Part shown: one piece after another, positions 24,689 to 35,570 of the stretch
How positions within the stretch are numbered: position 1 is the first letter of the stretch
Layout: every line of letters begins with the position of its first letter
NCBI GenBank assembly: GCA_002425245.1
Contig: DILW01000074.1
Location: 1 to 58,063, forward strand
Source of the DNA: Betaproteobacteria bacterium UBA5582
GTDB lineage: Bacteria > Pseudomonadota > Gammaproteobacteria > Burkholderiales > Rhodocyclaceae
Length of the DNA: 58,063 nucleotides
Reading direction: 5' to 3'
Translations under genes and position numbers: made by a program
Notes under the pieces: model-generated
What the model was told of the DNA's origin: nothing
What the model saw: the letters and a program-made list of their open reading frames with translations, nothing else
Database searches by the model: none

Positions 24689-25642
24689 ATGCGCATTCTG
24701 CTGGTCAAAACCTCTTCACTCGGCGACGTCATTCACAACCTGCCGGTGGTCACCGACATTCGGCGCCACCTGCCGCAGGCGAGGATGGATTGGTGCGTCG
24801 AGGACAGCTTCGCCGCCGTGGCCCGCCTGCACCCGGCAGTCGGCCGCATCATTCCGGTGGCCGTCCGGCGCTGGCGCAAAAATCTTATGAAGGCCGCCAC
24901 TTGGCGGGAGATCGGCGAGTTCCGGGAGCGTGTCGGCGAACTCGATTACGACCTGGTACTCGACACCCAGGGCCTGATCAAGAGCGCGCTCCTGGCCTCG
25001 GGGGCCAATGGGCCGCTGGCCGGCTATACCGGGGATTCGGCCAAGGAGCGGCTGGCCTCGCGTTTCTACGACCGGCAATTTCAGGTCGCCCGCGACCTGC
25101 ATGCCGTCCAGCGCAACCGCATGCTGGCGGCGGCCGCGCTGGGATACCCACTGGACAATGAGCTCGACTACGGAATCGAAGCCCCGGCCGTTGCGCTCGA
25201 CTGGCTACCGGCGCAGCCCTACGTCGTCCTGCTCAGTGCCACCAGTCGCGACGACAAGCTGTGGCCCGAGGCGCACTGGGTGGCATTGGGCTGCGCCCTT
25301 GGCGAACTCGGGTTGAAATCCGTTCTGCCCGCCGGCAACCCGACCGAGCGCGCCCGTGCCGCCCGTCTGGCAGCAGCCATCCCGGGGTCGCTGGCAGCAC
25401 CGTCGATGCGCATCGACGCGCTGGCCACCCTGCTTGGCGGCGCCCGCGCCGTGGTCGGCGTCGATACCGGCCTGACCCACCTCGCGGTGGCCCTCAAAAC
25501 GCCTACCGTCGCCTTGTACACGGCAACCGAACCGGGGCTCACCGGTGTCCTGGGCAGCGGTTTTCACCGCAATCTCGGCGGCGCTGGCCAATGCCCCGCG
25601 GTCACGGACGTTCTCGCCGAACTGTCGCCGGTGCTCGGCTGA
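24689..25642 (+). CDS. waaC: Lipopolysaccharide heptosyltransferase I
   Basis: 317 residues. MRILLVKTSSLGDVIHNLP is the GT9 family start; LDTQGLIKSALLA and VGVDTGLTHLAVAL are the donor/acceptor regions. It adds the first heptose to Kdo2-lipid A on the inner face of the inner membrane. Followed by waaA with a one-base overlap (TGATG), so the pair is translated together. Confidence 0.93.
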   Translation: MRILLVKTSSLGDVIHNLPVVTDIRRHLPQARMDWCVEDSFAAVARLHPAVGRIIPVAVRRWRKNLMKAATWREIGEFRERVGELDYDLVLDTQGLIKSALLASGANGPLAGYTGDSAKERLASRFYDRQFQVARDLHAVQRNRMLAAAALGYPLDNELDYGIEAPAVALDWLPAQPYVVLLSATSRDDKLWPEAHWVALGCALGELGLKSVLPAGNPTERARAARLAAAIPGSLAAPSMRIDALATLLGGARAVVGVDTGLTHLAVALKTPTVALYTATEPGLTGVLGSGFHRNLGGAGQCPAVTDVLAELSPVLG

Positions 25643-26907
25643 TGGCACGCCTTCTCTACTCCCTGCTGCTTTACCTGCTGACGCCGTTGATCCTGTTGCG
25701 CCTGACCTGGCGGGCGCGCCGCCAGACGGCTTACGGGCAGCATCTCGGGGAGCGCTTCGCGTTCTACGGAGCACGAGGGGGCAAGGACGACACCATGCTG
25801 ATCTGGGTGCATGCGGTCTCGGTCGGCGAAACGCGCGCTGCCCAGCCCTTGATCGAGGCCTTGCGCGCACGTTGGCCGGCGGCGCGCATCCTGCTGACCG
25901 GCATGACCCCGACCGGTCGCGCGGCCGGCGCCGAAGTCTATGGCAATGACGTGATCCAGGCCTACCTGCCTTACGATCTGCCGGGCGCGGTCGGGCGTTT
26001 TCTCGACCATTTCTCGCCGGCCTTCGGCATCCTCATGGAAACCGAAATCTGGCCCAACCTGCTGGCCGCCTGCGCTGCCCGCGACATCCCGGTCGGTCTC
26101 GCCAATGCCCGGCTGTCGGCGCGCTCTGCCCGCGGTTACGGGCGCTTCGCGCCGCTTACCAGACCAGCCTTCGCCCGCCTGCGTGCGGTAGCGGCGCAGA
26201 CTGCTGCCGACGGCGAGCGGCTGGCAGCCCTGGGCGCGAAAACGGTCGAAGTCTGCGGCAACCTCAAGTTCGACGTTCAGCCGTCGCCCGAACGCCTGCA
26301 GTTGGGCGCGCACTGGCGCCAGACCCTGGCCGGGCGGACCGTGTGGCTGGCAGCGAGCACCCGTGAGGGTGAGGAGGCGCTGTTGCTCGACGCCTGGCAG
26401 CGCGTTTCCAGCACTGCGCTGCTGGTGCTGGTGCCGCGTCATCCGCAGCGCTTCGCCGAGGTTGCCGGGCTGCTGAGCGCCCGTGGACTGCGCTTCCGCC
26501 ATCGCAGCGAAGGCTTGCCGACCGCGGAAACCCAGGTCTGGCTGGGCGACAGCATGGGCGAAATGGCCGCGTATTACGCACTGGCCGATCTGGCCTTCAT
26601 TGGCGGCAGCCTGCTGCCCCTGGGCGGGCAGAACCTGATCGAAGCCGCCGCCTGCGGCTGCCCGGTGCTGGTCGGACCGCACACCTTCAATTTTCTGACA
26701 GCCACCGAGGATGCAATTGCCGCCGGCGCCGCCCGGCGGGCTGCCGATGCGTCGGCGCTGGTTGCGCAGGCGCTGGAATTACTTCAGGACGATGCTGCGC
26801 TGGGTGCGATGCGCCATGGTGCCTCCGCCTTCGCTGCCGCCCACCGGGGAGCAACGGCCCGCACCGTGGATGTTATTGCGCGCCGGCTGGCTCAAGCAGG
26901 CCGTTGA
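25642..26907 (+). CDS. waaA: 3-deoxy-D-manno-octulosonic acid (Kdo) transferase
   Basis: 421 residues. An N-terminal membrane anchor (LLYSLLLYLLTPLILLRL) is followed by the glycosyltransferase fold with HAVSVGETRAAQPLIEA, METEIWPNLL and GGSLLPLGGQNLIEAA. It joins Kdo to lipid A precursor. The start ATG overlaps the waaC stop by one base. The 3' end overlaps the convergent tolC-like gene by 35 bases. Confidence 0.95.
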   Translation: MARLLYSLLLYLLTPLILLRLTWRARRQTAYGQHLGERFAFYGARGGKDDTMLIWVHAVSVGETRAAQPLIEALRARWPAARILLTGMTPTGRAAGAEVYGNDVIQAYLPYDLPGAVGRFLDHFSPAFGILMETEIWPNLLAACAARDIPVGLANARLSARSARGYGRFAPLTRPAFARLRAVAAQTAADGERLAALGAKTVEVCGNLKFDVQPSPERLQLGAHWRQTLAGRTVWLAASTREGEEALLLDAWQRVSSTALLVLVPRHPQRFAEVAGLLSARGLRFRHRSEGLPTAETQVWLGDSMGEMAAYYALADLAFIGGSLLPLGGQNLIEAAACGCPVLVGPHTFNFLTATEDAIAAGAARRAADASALVAQALELLQDDAALGAMRHGASAFAAAHRGATARTVDVIARRLAQAGR

Positions 26908-28195
26908 TGCGGGCGAGATCATCCTCGCTCAGCGCACCGACGGCGGCTTTCAGTCGCAACTGGGCCATCAGGGTGTCGAAAGTCGCCTTGGCCAGATCGC
27001 GGCGGGTTACGTAGAGCTGGTTCTCGGCGTTGAGCACATCGATGTTGATGCGCACGCCGACCTCGTAGCCCAGCTTGTTCGACTCCAGGGCCGATTGCGA
27101 TGAGACCAGCGCGGCCTTGAGTGCATTCACCTGGGCCAGACCGTTGGTCACGCCGAGGTAGTACTGACGGGTTGCCAGTGTCGCATTGCGCTTGGCCGAT
27201 TCCAGTCCGGCCCGCGCGGCATCGCGGTTGGCGGCCGCTTCGCGTTGACGGGAGACGGTCAGCCCCCCCTGGAACAAGGGGATGTTCAACTGCAGCCCGA
27301 CATTGCTGAAATCGGAGTCGATGGTGGCGTTGTTGTACGACTTGGCCTTGCCCCGGTTGGCGACAATGTCCAGCGTCGGATAGTGGCCGGCTCGCTGGCG
27401 ATCCACCTCGCGGGCGGCGATCTCGGCCTGAGCAAGCTGAATCTGCACTGGCAGGGCGTCCTTTTCGGCGGCGCTCAGCCAGTCCTGCAGGCGATTCGGC
27501 TCGGGCGGCTTCAGCGTCGCGTCCTTGCGCGGCACAGAAAGATTGTCGGGAACATTGCCAACGATGGTCTGCAATGCCTGACGACGAATTTCCAGTTCGC
27601 TTTCGGCGGCGATTTCCTGAGCGGTCACCAGGTCAAAGCGGGCTTGCGCCTCGTGGGTATCGGTGATCGTCGAGGTGCCCACCTCGAAGGTCTTCTTGGC
27701 CAGTTCGAGTTGCTGCGCCGTCGCCTGCTTGTTGGCGCGCACCGCACTCAGGTTCTCGCTGGCATACAGGACGTCGAAATAGGCCTGGGCGACGCGCAGG
27801 ATGAGGTCCTGCTGAGCCTGCACGAAACTGGCTTCGGCTTGTGCCACCTGCAGTTTCGCCTGATCGTGGGCAACCCAGTTCTGCCAGCGGAACAGGGGTT
27901 GCGACAGGGTCAACTGATAAACATTGGTGTTGTATTGCCGGCTGCCGCTGGCAAGCGGATTGCCGCGCACCGTGCTCTCGGTGTCGTTCCACACCGTGTT
28001 GCCAGCCAGCGACAGACTGGGTAACAGCCCGGCCAGTGCCTGCGGGGTCTTTTCGCGACCAGCGGCAACGGTGGCCCGGGCGGCGGCAAAGACGGGGTCG
28101 TTGTCGCGGGCAGCCTGGTAGACCTGCATCAGGTCGGCGGCATGCAGCGGCGAAATGAACAGCGGGCAGGCGAGAAGCCAGGCAATCTTTTTCAT
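26873..28195 (-). CDS. tolC: TolC-family outer-membrane efflux protein
   Basis: 440 residues with a signal peptide of about 19 residues (ending LHA). Two related halves of long helices and short strands are seen (YQAARDNDPVFAAARA; QREAAANRDAARAGLESAKR; NVLNAE-type end), as in TolC. It forms the outer-membrane tunnel for type I secretion or drug efflux. It is the last gene of the pcm-rhodanese-tolC operon. No inner-membrane pump is nearby, so it may serve several systems. Confidence 0.92.
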   Translation of the reverse strand: MKKIAWLLACPLFISPLHAADLMQVYQAARDNDPVFAAARATVAAGREKTPQALAGLLPSLSLAGNTVWNDTESTVRGNPLASGSRQYNTNVYQLTLSQPLFRWQNWVAHDQAKLQVAQAEASFVQAQQDLILRVAQAYFDVLYASENLSAVRANKQATAQQLELAKKTFEVGTSTITDTHEAQARFDLVTAQEIAAESELEIRRQALQTIVGNVPDNLSVPRKDATLKPPEPNRLQDWLSAAEKDALPVQIQLAQAEIAAREVDRQRAGHYPTLDIVANRGKAKSYNNATIDSDFSNVGLQLNIPLFQGGLTVSRQREAAANRDAARAGLESAKRNATLATRQYYLGVTNGLAQVNALKAALVSSQSALESNKLGYEVGVRINIDVLNAENQLYVTRRDLAKATFDTLMAQLRLKAAVGALSEDDLARINGLLEPAGAQ

Positions 28196-28203
28196 TCGAT
28201 TCC

Positions 28204-28527
28204 TCAGTAACGATTCATTCCGGGATCAACTTCGGCGGCCCAGCCCTCGACACCACCGAGAAGATTGTGCATCGGCCCCAGGCCCTTGCGTTCGAGAAAC
28301 ATCGCCACCTGCATGCTACGCCCGCCGTGGTGGCAGATGACGACGATGTCGCGGTCGCTCGGCAGTTCGTCGCAACGCACCGGAACCAGATGCATCGGCA
28401 TGTGCTGCGACCCCGGTATCTGGCAGAGCGCCACTTCCCAGGGCTCGCGGACATCGAGCAGAAGCGGCTGCGGCCGATTGCTGTCGGCCAGCCATTCGGC
28501 CAGCCGGGATGCCCGGATCTGCTGCAT
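28204..28527 (-). CDS. Single-domain rhodanese-like sulfurtransferase
   Basis: 107 residues, the size of GlpE/PspE-type rhodaneses. LLLDVREPWE marks the fold and the active-site cysteine is Cys65 in VVICHHGGRS. Cytoplasmic, with no signal peptide. It overlaps the pcm stop by one base and precedes tolC by eight bases. Confidence 0.92.
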   Translation of the reverse strand: MQQIRASRLAEWLADSNRPQPLLLDVREPWEVALCQIPGSQHMPMHLVPVRCDELPSDRDIVVICHHGGRSMQVAMFLERKGLGPMHNLLGGVEGWAAEVDPGMNRY

Positions 28528-29180
28528 CAGAGGCTGAACCCCGTGTTGCCGCCAGCACCGTCGAGCGCCGGGACGACCGTTTCGAACAGGTTGATGGTGT
28601 TGTACACACCTTCAGCTTCGCAGGTGATCAATTGCGCTTCCATGACCGGTGCTTCGCCGACGAAAGCAGCCAAACGACCGCCGACACGCAGTTGACGGAG
28701 TACGGCGGCAGGCACCTGCGGCAGCGAACCGGAGAAAACGATGACATCGAAAGGCGCACGCTGCGTCCAGCCACCGATGCCATCGGCGCATTCGACGCTG
28801 ACGTTATCGATACCGGCGCGTTGCAGGTTTTCACGAGCGCTGGCAGCAATTGCCGGGCGGATTTCCAGGCTGACCACGTGCTCGGCACGGGCCGCCAGCA
28901 GCGCCGCCATGTAGCCGCTGCCGGTACCGATCTCCAGGACCTTGTCGCTCTTGCGCACGGCAAGTTCCTGAAGAATCCGCGCTTCGACGCGCGGGGCCAG
29001 CATCGTCTGACCATCACCCAGGGGAATTTCCAGGTCGGCAAAGGCCAGGTTGCGATAGGCGCTGGGGACGAAATCTTCGCGCTTGACGACGAAAAGCAGA
29101 TCAAGCACCTGAGGGTCAAGGACCTCCCAGGGGCGAATCTGTTGTTCGATCATGTTGAAACGCGCTTGTTCGATGTTCAT
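28527..29180 (-). CDS. pcm: Protein-L-isoaspartate O-methyltransferase-like protein
   Basis: 217 residues. FNMIEQQIRPWEV and LAPRVEARILQEL precede the SAM site VLEIGTGSGYMAALLA. PCMT enzymes methylate damaged isoaspartyl residues. This form, in an operon with a rhodanese and tolC, is a divergent branch common in betaproteobacteria; whether it repairs isoaspartate is not certain. First gene of the operon, with a GGAGG ribosome site. Confidence 0.85.
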   Translation of the reverse strand: MNIEQARFNMIEQQIRPWEVLDPQVLDLLFVVKREDFVPSAYRNLAFADLEIPLGDGQTMLAPRVEARILQELAVRKSDKVLEIGTGSGYMAALLAARAEHVVSLEIRPAIAASARENLQRAGIDNVSVECADGIGGWTQRAPFDVIVFSGSLPQVPAAVLRQLRVGGRLAAFVGEAPVMEAQLITCEAEGVYNTINLFETVVPALDGAGGNTGFSL

Positions 29181-29199
29181 GGATGCCTCCGCAGGCTAA

Positions 29200-29219
29200 A
29201 TATTAGCATAGGCTAATAT
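29200..29219. promoter_or_regulatory. Inverted repeat in the pcm leader, candidate operator
   Basis: ATATTAGC (29200-29207) and GCTAATAT (29212-29219) are perfect 8-base complements with a four-base centre. The element lies between the likely -10 (29240-29245) and the pcm ATG at 29180, so it would be at the start of the transcript or just past it. It may be a repressor site or an RNA hairpin. Confidence 0.5.
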
Positions 29220-29239
29220 ATTGGTTCGGGAAAGACCAG

Positions 29240-29245
29240 ATTATA
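29240..29245 (-). promoter_or_regulatory. Candidate -10 box of the pcm operon
   Basis: TATAAT on the minus strand, 60 bases before the pcm ATG. The bases at the -35 distance do not match consensus well, which would fit a regulated promoter. Confidence 0.45.
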
Positions 29246-29276
29246 CCCGAGCGGTGACGCGCGCCGTCGTCCGAAC

Positions 29277-30743
29277 TCAGCGGCTCTCCTTGATCAGGCG
29301 GTCACCGGTAGCCTGAACCGGACGAGCGTTGATGCGGTAGAGGCGACTGAAGATGCGAATCTGCTCGTCGGATATCTGGACCGGCTGCTTCATGACAATC
29401 CACAGCACTCCTTCAGTGCAGGGCGGCGTCGTCAAGGAACCCATGAAGGTGTAGTAGTGCCCGGACTCGGGCAGCATTTTCGCGGGCTCCAGCACGGCCT
29501 TGGGCGGCTGCACCCGGAGATTCCTCTCCAGGGGCAGATGGTTCCATAGCGTCTGGATTTGCGGGTGTTCGGCACCGCGTTCGAAAAGTATTTCAACCAC
29601 GGCGAGATTGCCGTCCAGACTGCGGTGCATCAGTTGCGCCGACATTTCGTAGCGCTGACCATTGACCCGGGTTTCGCCGGGACGACGGAATACGATCTGT
29701 TCCAGGTCATAGGTCTTGCCGGTCAGCGAAAAACTGCTGTCGCCGACGGCAACGGTGACCGCATGCCCGTCATCGACGATGCGGAAGGTCGAGGCTCGAT
29801 AGTCGAAGCGGATCGGTTCCAGGTCGACCTTGATCCCGTCACGGATGTCGATTGGTGACTGGCGCTTGCCAGTGGCACAGAGCAGGTTGCGCGGATCGAT
29901 GCGGGCCCAGTTGTCTGGGCCACCGGCGCCTTCGTAACTCCAGCCCGTGGGAAGCCTGCTCGCACCATCGGCGCGCACGAGCTCCAGCATGTAACCGCTG
30001 TCGCTGCCAGGCTTGCTGGCGGGTTTGCTGGCGGCTCTGGGGGCAGGAGCGTTATTGCGAACGACCTGGGTGGTTCCCGTCGGAACGTTGATCGTCGGCA
30101 GAGGTTTGGCAACGGTCGGTACCGGTTTTTCGACTGGCGCTGGCGCCTGCTGCTCTGCTGCCGCCTTGCTTTCGACAACCGCCCGCAGGTTCGGGCGAAT
30201 CGACGGCAGGACGCTGGCGACCGGCGCTTCCTGGGATTTTGCCGGCGCCTGAGCCTCACTCTTGGCCACTTCCTTTTTGACCAGTGCCTCGTTGGCCTGC
30301 TGCAGCTGGCTGGCGGCCTCGTTGGCTTTCTGGGCGAGTTCGAGCGGATTTTCCTTGGGCGGACGGCAAACCTCGCGCAGCACTCGATCGTCCAGGGTGC
30401 CGCTGCGTACGGGCAGTTCGGCGCCGGCGATCTCTTCCTCGCGCAGGGTGTCCTTGTCGGTCTGGCGGTAAATGCGCTTGATCGTGCGTGCGCTGCGGGT
30501 CGTGCAGTCGTAGCGGGTGGTTGCCTCAATGATCTTGTACGGCGTACCGGTGCGGTTGTCGATCAGTTCGCGATCGAGGGTGACCCGACTCTGCGCCTCG
30601 ACGACATTGCCGGTTCGCTTCAGGGTGCTGCGGTCGAGCTCAATGCGGCGGCCGGATTCGGCAGAAATGTTCTGCCAGCTCGGCGCAGCGAGGGCGAACC
30701 CCGGGAGGGCGGCAAGAAGGATAATCAGGGGTTTCGGGCGCAT
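29277..30743 (-). CDS. Alpha-carbonic-anhydrase-fold protein lacking the zinc ligands
   Basis: 488 residues from the ATG at 30743, where a signal peptide (1-20, ending ALA) begins; an earlier in-frame start gives no signal. Residues 21-130 form a beta-rich exported domain (with YDCTTRSARTIKRIYR), 130-250 a charged then Pro/Ala-rich linker, and 270-480 an alpha-type carbonic anhydrase fold (GPDNWARIDP, CATGKRQSPIDI, SLTTPPCTEGVLW). In active enzymes the segment QFHFH and a later His hold zinc; here they read QIVFR (Val351, Arg353) and AQLMH (Gln370). All three histidines are gone, so CO2 hydration is not expected, while the structural Cys289 and Cys442 remain. Probably a periplasmic binding or structural protein. 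Divergent from thiC. Confidence 0.83.
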   Translation of the reverse strand: MRPKPLIILLAALPGFALAAPSWQNISAESGRRIELDRSTLKRTGNVVEAQSRVTLDRELIDNRTGTPYKIIEATTRYDCTTRSARTIKRIYRQTDKDTLREEEIAGAELPVRSGTLDDRVLREVCRPPKENPLELAQKANEAASQLQQANEALVKKEVAKSEAQAPAKSQEAPVASVLPSIRPNLRAVVESKAAAEQQAPAPVEKPVPTVAKPLPTINVPTGTTQVVRNNAPAPRAASKPASKPGSDSGYMLELVRADGASRLPTGWSYEGAGGPDNWARIDPRNLLCATGKRQSPIDIRDGIKVDLEPIRFDYRASTFRIVDDGHAVTVAVGDSSFSLTGKTYDLEQIVFRRPGETRVNGQRYEMSAQLMHRSLDGNLAVVEILFERGAEHPQIQTLWNHLPLERNLRVQPPKAVLEPAKMLPESGHYYTFMGSLTTPPCTEGVLWIVMKQPVQISDEQIRIFSRLYRINARPVQATGDRLIKESR

Positions 30744-30871
30744 GCTTGATCCTTGTTTTTCTTGAAATACGGGCACTTGTCGCACATATTTCGACTGGAT
30801 TCTGGAAATCTTGAGGCGTGATTCACATTTCTTGCATTTTGCCTGTATTTCCAGTAACTTGCAGCCAATCG

Positions 30872-30956
30872 TTAGGGGTGCCGGTGCGCACAGATGCTGC
30901 GCCGGCTGAGACATACCCTTCGAACCTGACCGGGTCATGCCGTCGTAGGGAAACGA
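30872..30956 (+). ncRNA. TPP (THI-box) riboswitch ahead of thiC
   Basis: The conserved parts are in order: GGGGTGCC, the GGCTGAGA of the pyrimidine-sensing helix, ACCCTT, GAACCTGACCGGGTCATGCC and GGGAAACGA. Thiamin pyrophosphate binding would shut off thiC expression about 70 bases downstream. The gap from 30744 to 30871 otherwise holds only the promoters of this and the divergent gene. Confidence 0.96.
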
Positions 30957-31023
30957 ACTCTGCCGTTGGAACCAGATCGCTCCTTGCCCGTCTTACCCCG
31001 CTGAATCCCCGCACGGAGCACTC

Positions 31024-32940
<1,917 letters not shown>

Positions 32941-32962
32941 GCCGGGAATTTCTGGAGATTGA

Positions 32963-32992
32963 GCAAAAAGGCGGCTTCGGTCGCCTTTTTGC
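32963..32992 (+). terminator. Terminator after thiC
   Basis: GCAAAAAGGCG (32963-32973) and CGCCTTTTTGC (32982-32992) pair perfectly around an 8-base loop; the T-run is within the stem, so it may act in both directions. Confidence 0.8.
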
Positions 32993-33084
32993 CAGATCGA
33001 TCGGCGAAAATCCTGTCAGAATGTCGGGCATGAAGTTTCTTGCCAACATGCCGCCGCCCGCAGGCATCCGCAGTCGATGGAACG

Positions 33085-34470
33085 GTGTCCGTGACACCTG
33101 ATTCAAGCTGGGTCGCGAACCTGCGCCAGCAAGTGGAAAACCGGCTGCGTCGGGCACAGGTTTATGTCCGCGCCAACCAGAACCACCTGTTGGCCCGCTT
33201 GCGCATCTGGGGCGGGCGCCTGGTGTTCTGGGGCTGCGGCATCGTCGTCGGCCTTGCCGCGGTGGTATTCGCCCTGTTGAGCGATGGGGCGGCCGAGCGT
33301 TTTGCCCACACAGCGGCACTTTATCCGTGGCTGCCCTTCATCGTCACGCCGCTGGCCGGCGCCGCGCTCTTGTGGGCGACGCGGACCTGGTTCCCGGGTT
33401 CGCAGGGCAGTGGCATCCCGCAGGTGATTGCCGAGATGAAACGACCGGCAAGCGGCCCCTGGCGACCGCTGGTTTCACTGCGCATTGCCTTCGGCAAGAT
33501 CATCCTCGGCGTGGCAGCGGTCGGCAGCGGCTTCTCCTTCGGGCGGGAGGGGCCGACCGTGCAGGTCGGCGCCAGCCTGATGGCGGAGGCCGGACGTTTC
33601 ATGCCGGCAACCCTGCGCATTCATCGCCAGCACCTGCTGGTCGCTGGCGGCGCAGCGGGGATCGCAGCAGCCTTCAACGCGCCGCTGGCCGGGATCGTTT
33701 TCGCCATCGAAGAGTTGTCGCGCAGCGTCGAATCGCGGATGAGCGGCGTGGTCATCACCGCCATCGTGCTAGCCGGCGTGATCGCCCAGCACTTCCTCGG
33801 CAACGACAATTATTTCGGCCGGGTCGTGGTCTTCGGCGAGAGCGCCGAACTGATGTACTCCATCCTCGTCTGCGCGGTGGTGACCGGTTTTGCCGGTGGC
33901 GTCTTTGCCCGCATGCTGCTGGTTTCGGTCACCGGCTGGCACGGCCGGCTGCCGCGCTTCCGGGCAGCCCACCCTTATTGGTTCGTGGTTTTCTGCGGCC
34001 TGCTGCTGGCCTCGTTGGGATGGGTCACCGAGGGTGTCATCTGGGGCAGCGGCTTTGCCGAAACCAAGTCCTTGCTGAGCGGACAGGAAGACCTGCCCTG
34101 GTACTACGGCCCGGCCAAGTTCGTGGCCACCGTGGTTTCCTACCTGACCGGCTTGCCCGGCGGGATTTTCGCCCCCTCGCTGTCGATCGGCGCTGGCATC
34201 GGCCAGGACCTGGTTCCCCTGCTGGCCGGCCAGGCCTTTCCGACCACCATCGTCGTCCTGTGCATGGTCGGCTTCCTGGCGGCGGCTACCCAGGCACCGA
34301 TTACCGCCTTCATCATCGTCATGGAAATGGTCGACGGCTATTCGCTGGTGATCGGCCTGATGGCCACCGCACTGATCGCCTCGGCAGTGTCGCGCATGGT
34401 TTCCAAACCGCTTTATGCAACGCTGGCCGAGCACATGGTGCGCCAACAGGCGCCGGATGCCGGCAAATGA
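33085..34470 (+). CDS. ClC-family chloride/proton antiporter
   Basis: About 461 residues from a GTG at 33085; GTG 33091 or TTG 33040 are also possible. About 10-12 membrane helices. The three selectivity motifs of ClC proteins are present: GSGIP, GREGP (whose Glu is the external gate) and GIFAP. FAIEEL has the Glu pair of the inner proton path, so a Cl-/H+ exchanger rather than a channel is likely. No C-terminal CBS domains. Its stop overlaps the YkgJ-like gene by ATGA. Confidence 0.92.
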   Translation: MSVTPDSSWVANLRQQVENRLRRAQVYVRANQNHLLARLRIWGGRLVFWGCGIVVGLAAVVFALLSDGAAERFAHTAALYPWLPFIVTPLAGAALLWATRTWFPGSQGSGIPQVIAEMKRPASGPWRPLVSLRIAFGKIILGVAAVGSGFSFGREGPTVQVGASLMAEAGRFMPATLRIHRQHLLVAGGAAGIAAAFNAPLAGIVFAIEELSRSVESRMSGVVITAIVLAGVIAQHFLGNDNYFGRVVVFGESAELMYSILVCAVVTGFAGGVFARMLLVSVTGWHGRLPRFRAAHPYWFVVFCGLLLASLGWVTEGVIWGSGFAETKSLLSGQEDLPWYYGPAKFVATVVSYLTGLPGGIFAPSLSIGAGIGQDLVPLLAGQAFPTTIVVLCMVGFLAAATQAPITAFIIVMEMVDGYSLVIGLMATALIASAVSRMVSKPLYATLAEHMVRQQAPDAGK

Positions 34471-34709
34471 GCCTGGCTTGCCGGCCGGGTTGCGGCGCCT
34501 GCTGCATCGCACCTTCGATCAGTTCGCTGGCCAAGCCGGCCGGCGAACCCTGTCGCCATCTCGACCCCGAGCTGCGTTGCCGCCTGTTCGGACAGCCCGA
34601 GCGCCCGGCCTGCTGTTCCGGCCTGCAAGCATCGACAGAAATGTGCGGCGAAGACAGACAGGCGGCACTGCACTGGCTGGCCGATCTCGAAGCGATGACA
34701 CGTCCATGA
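34467..34709 (+). CDS. Small YkgJ-type cysteine cluster protein
   Basis: 80 residues with eight cysteines: CRPGCGACC near the N-terminus, then CRHLD, CRLFG, CCSG and MCG. The pattern is that of the zinc- or Fe-S-cluster-binding YkgJ/CxxCxxCC family. The ATG overlaps the stop of the ClC gene. Function unknown. Confidence 0.85.
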   Translation: MSLACRPGCGACCIAPSISSLAKPAGEPCRHLDPELRCRLFGQPERPACCSGLQASTEMCGEDRQAALHWLADLEAMTRP

Positions 34710-34748
34710 GGGTAAAATGCGCGCTCATTTCATGGAACGCCACCCCGC

Positions 34749-35570
34749 ATGGACCCGATTCTTCTCCTCAAAGCCCTGATCCTCGGTATCGTCGAAGGGC
34801 TGACTGAATTCCTGCCGATCTCGTCGACCGGCCACCTGATCATCGTCGGCAGTCTGCTCAACTACACCGACGAACAGAGCAAGGTGTTCAAGATCGTCAT
34901 CCAGCTGGCGGCAATTCTGGCAGTGTGCTGGCTGTATCGCGAGCGGATCACCAAACTTGCCGGCGGCCTGGGTTCGGACCCGGCGCAGCAGCGCTTCGCC
35001 GGCCTGCTGGTGATCGGCTTCCTGCCGGCCGCCGTGCTCGGGCTGATGTTCCACAGCACCATCAAAACCTATCTGTTCAATCCGCTGACCGTGGCCGGGG
35101 CACTGATCGTCGGCGGTTTCCTGATTCTCTACATCGAACGCAAGGTCTACCAGCCACGCATCAACAGCGTCGACGAAATGCGCTGGACCGACGCCCTCAA
35201 GGTCGGCTTTGCCCAGGCAGTCGCGATGTTTCCCGGAACCTCGCGCTCGGGTGCCACGATCATGGGGGGCCTGATCTTCGGCCTGTCGCGCAAGACGGCG
35301 ACGGAGTTCTCCTTCTTCCTGGCCATTCCGACGATGTTCGCGGCGACCATCTACGACGTGTACAAGAACCTCGACATCCTCCGCCTGGAGGATCTACCGG
35401 TTTTCGCCGTCGGCTTCGTCGCCTCCTTTGTCGCTGCCATGCTCAGCGTCAAGGCGCTGGTCCGCTACATCTCCAATCACGATTTCACCGTTTTTGCCTG
35501 GTACCGCATCGTCTTCGGCCTGATCGTGCTGCTGACCGCGCAGATGGGCTGGGTCGAGTGGACGGCTTGA
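34749..35570 (+). CDS. uppP: Undecaprenyl-diphosphatase
   Basis: 273 residues, membrane protein with about eight helices. EGLTEFLPISSTGHLI and FPGTSRSGAT are the two catalytic motifs of UppP/BacA. It recycles undecaprenyl pyrophosphate for cell-wall synthesis and gives some bacitracin resistance. It overlaps the esterase gene. Confidence 0.97.
   Translation: MDPILLLKALILGIVEGLTEFLPISSTGHLIIVGSLLNYTDEQSKVFKIVIQLAAILAVCWLYRERITKLAGGLGSDPAQQRFAGLLVIGFLPAAVLGLMFHSTIKTYLFNPLTVAGALIVGGFLILYIERKVYQPRINSVDEMRWTDALKVGFAQAVAMFPGTSRSGATIMGGLIFGLSRKTATEFSFFLAIPTMFAATIYDVYKNLDILRLEDLPVFAVGFVASFVAAMLSVKALVRYISNHDFTVFAWYRIVFGLIVLLTAQMGWVEWTA

Noticed and set aside
30832..30860. Possible -35/-10 pair (TTGCAT, TAACTT) for thiC
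   Set aside because: The -10 matches consensus at only three of six positions; a promoter must be near, but this one is not supported.
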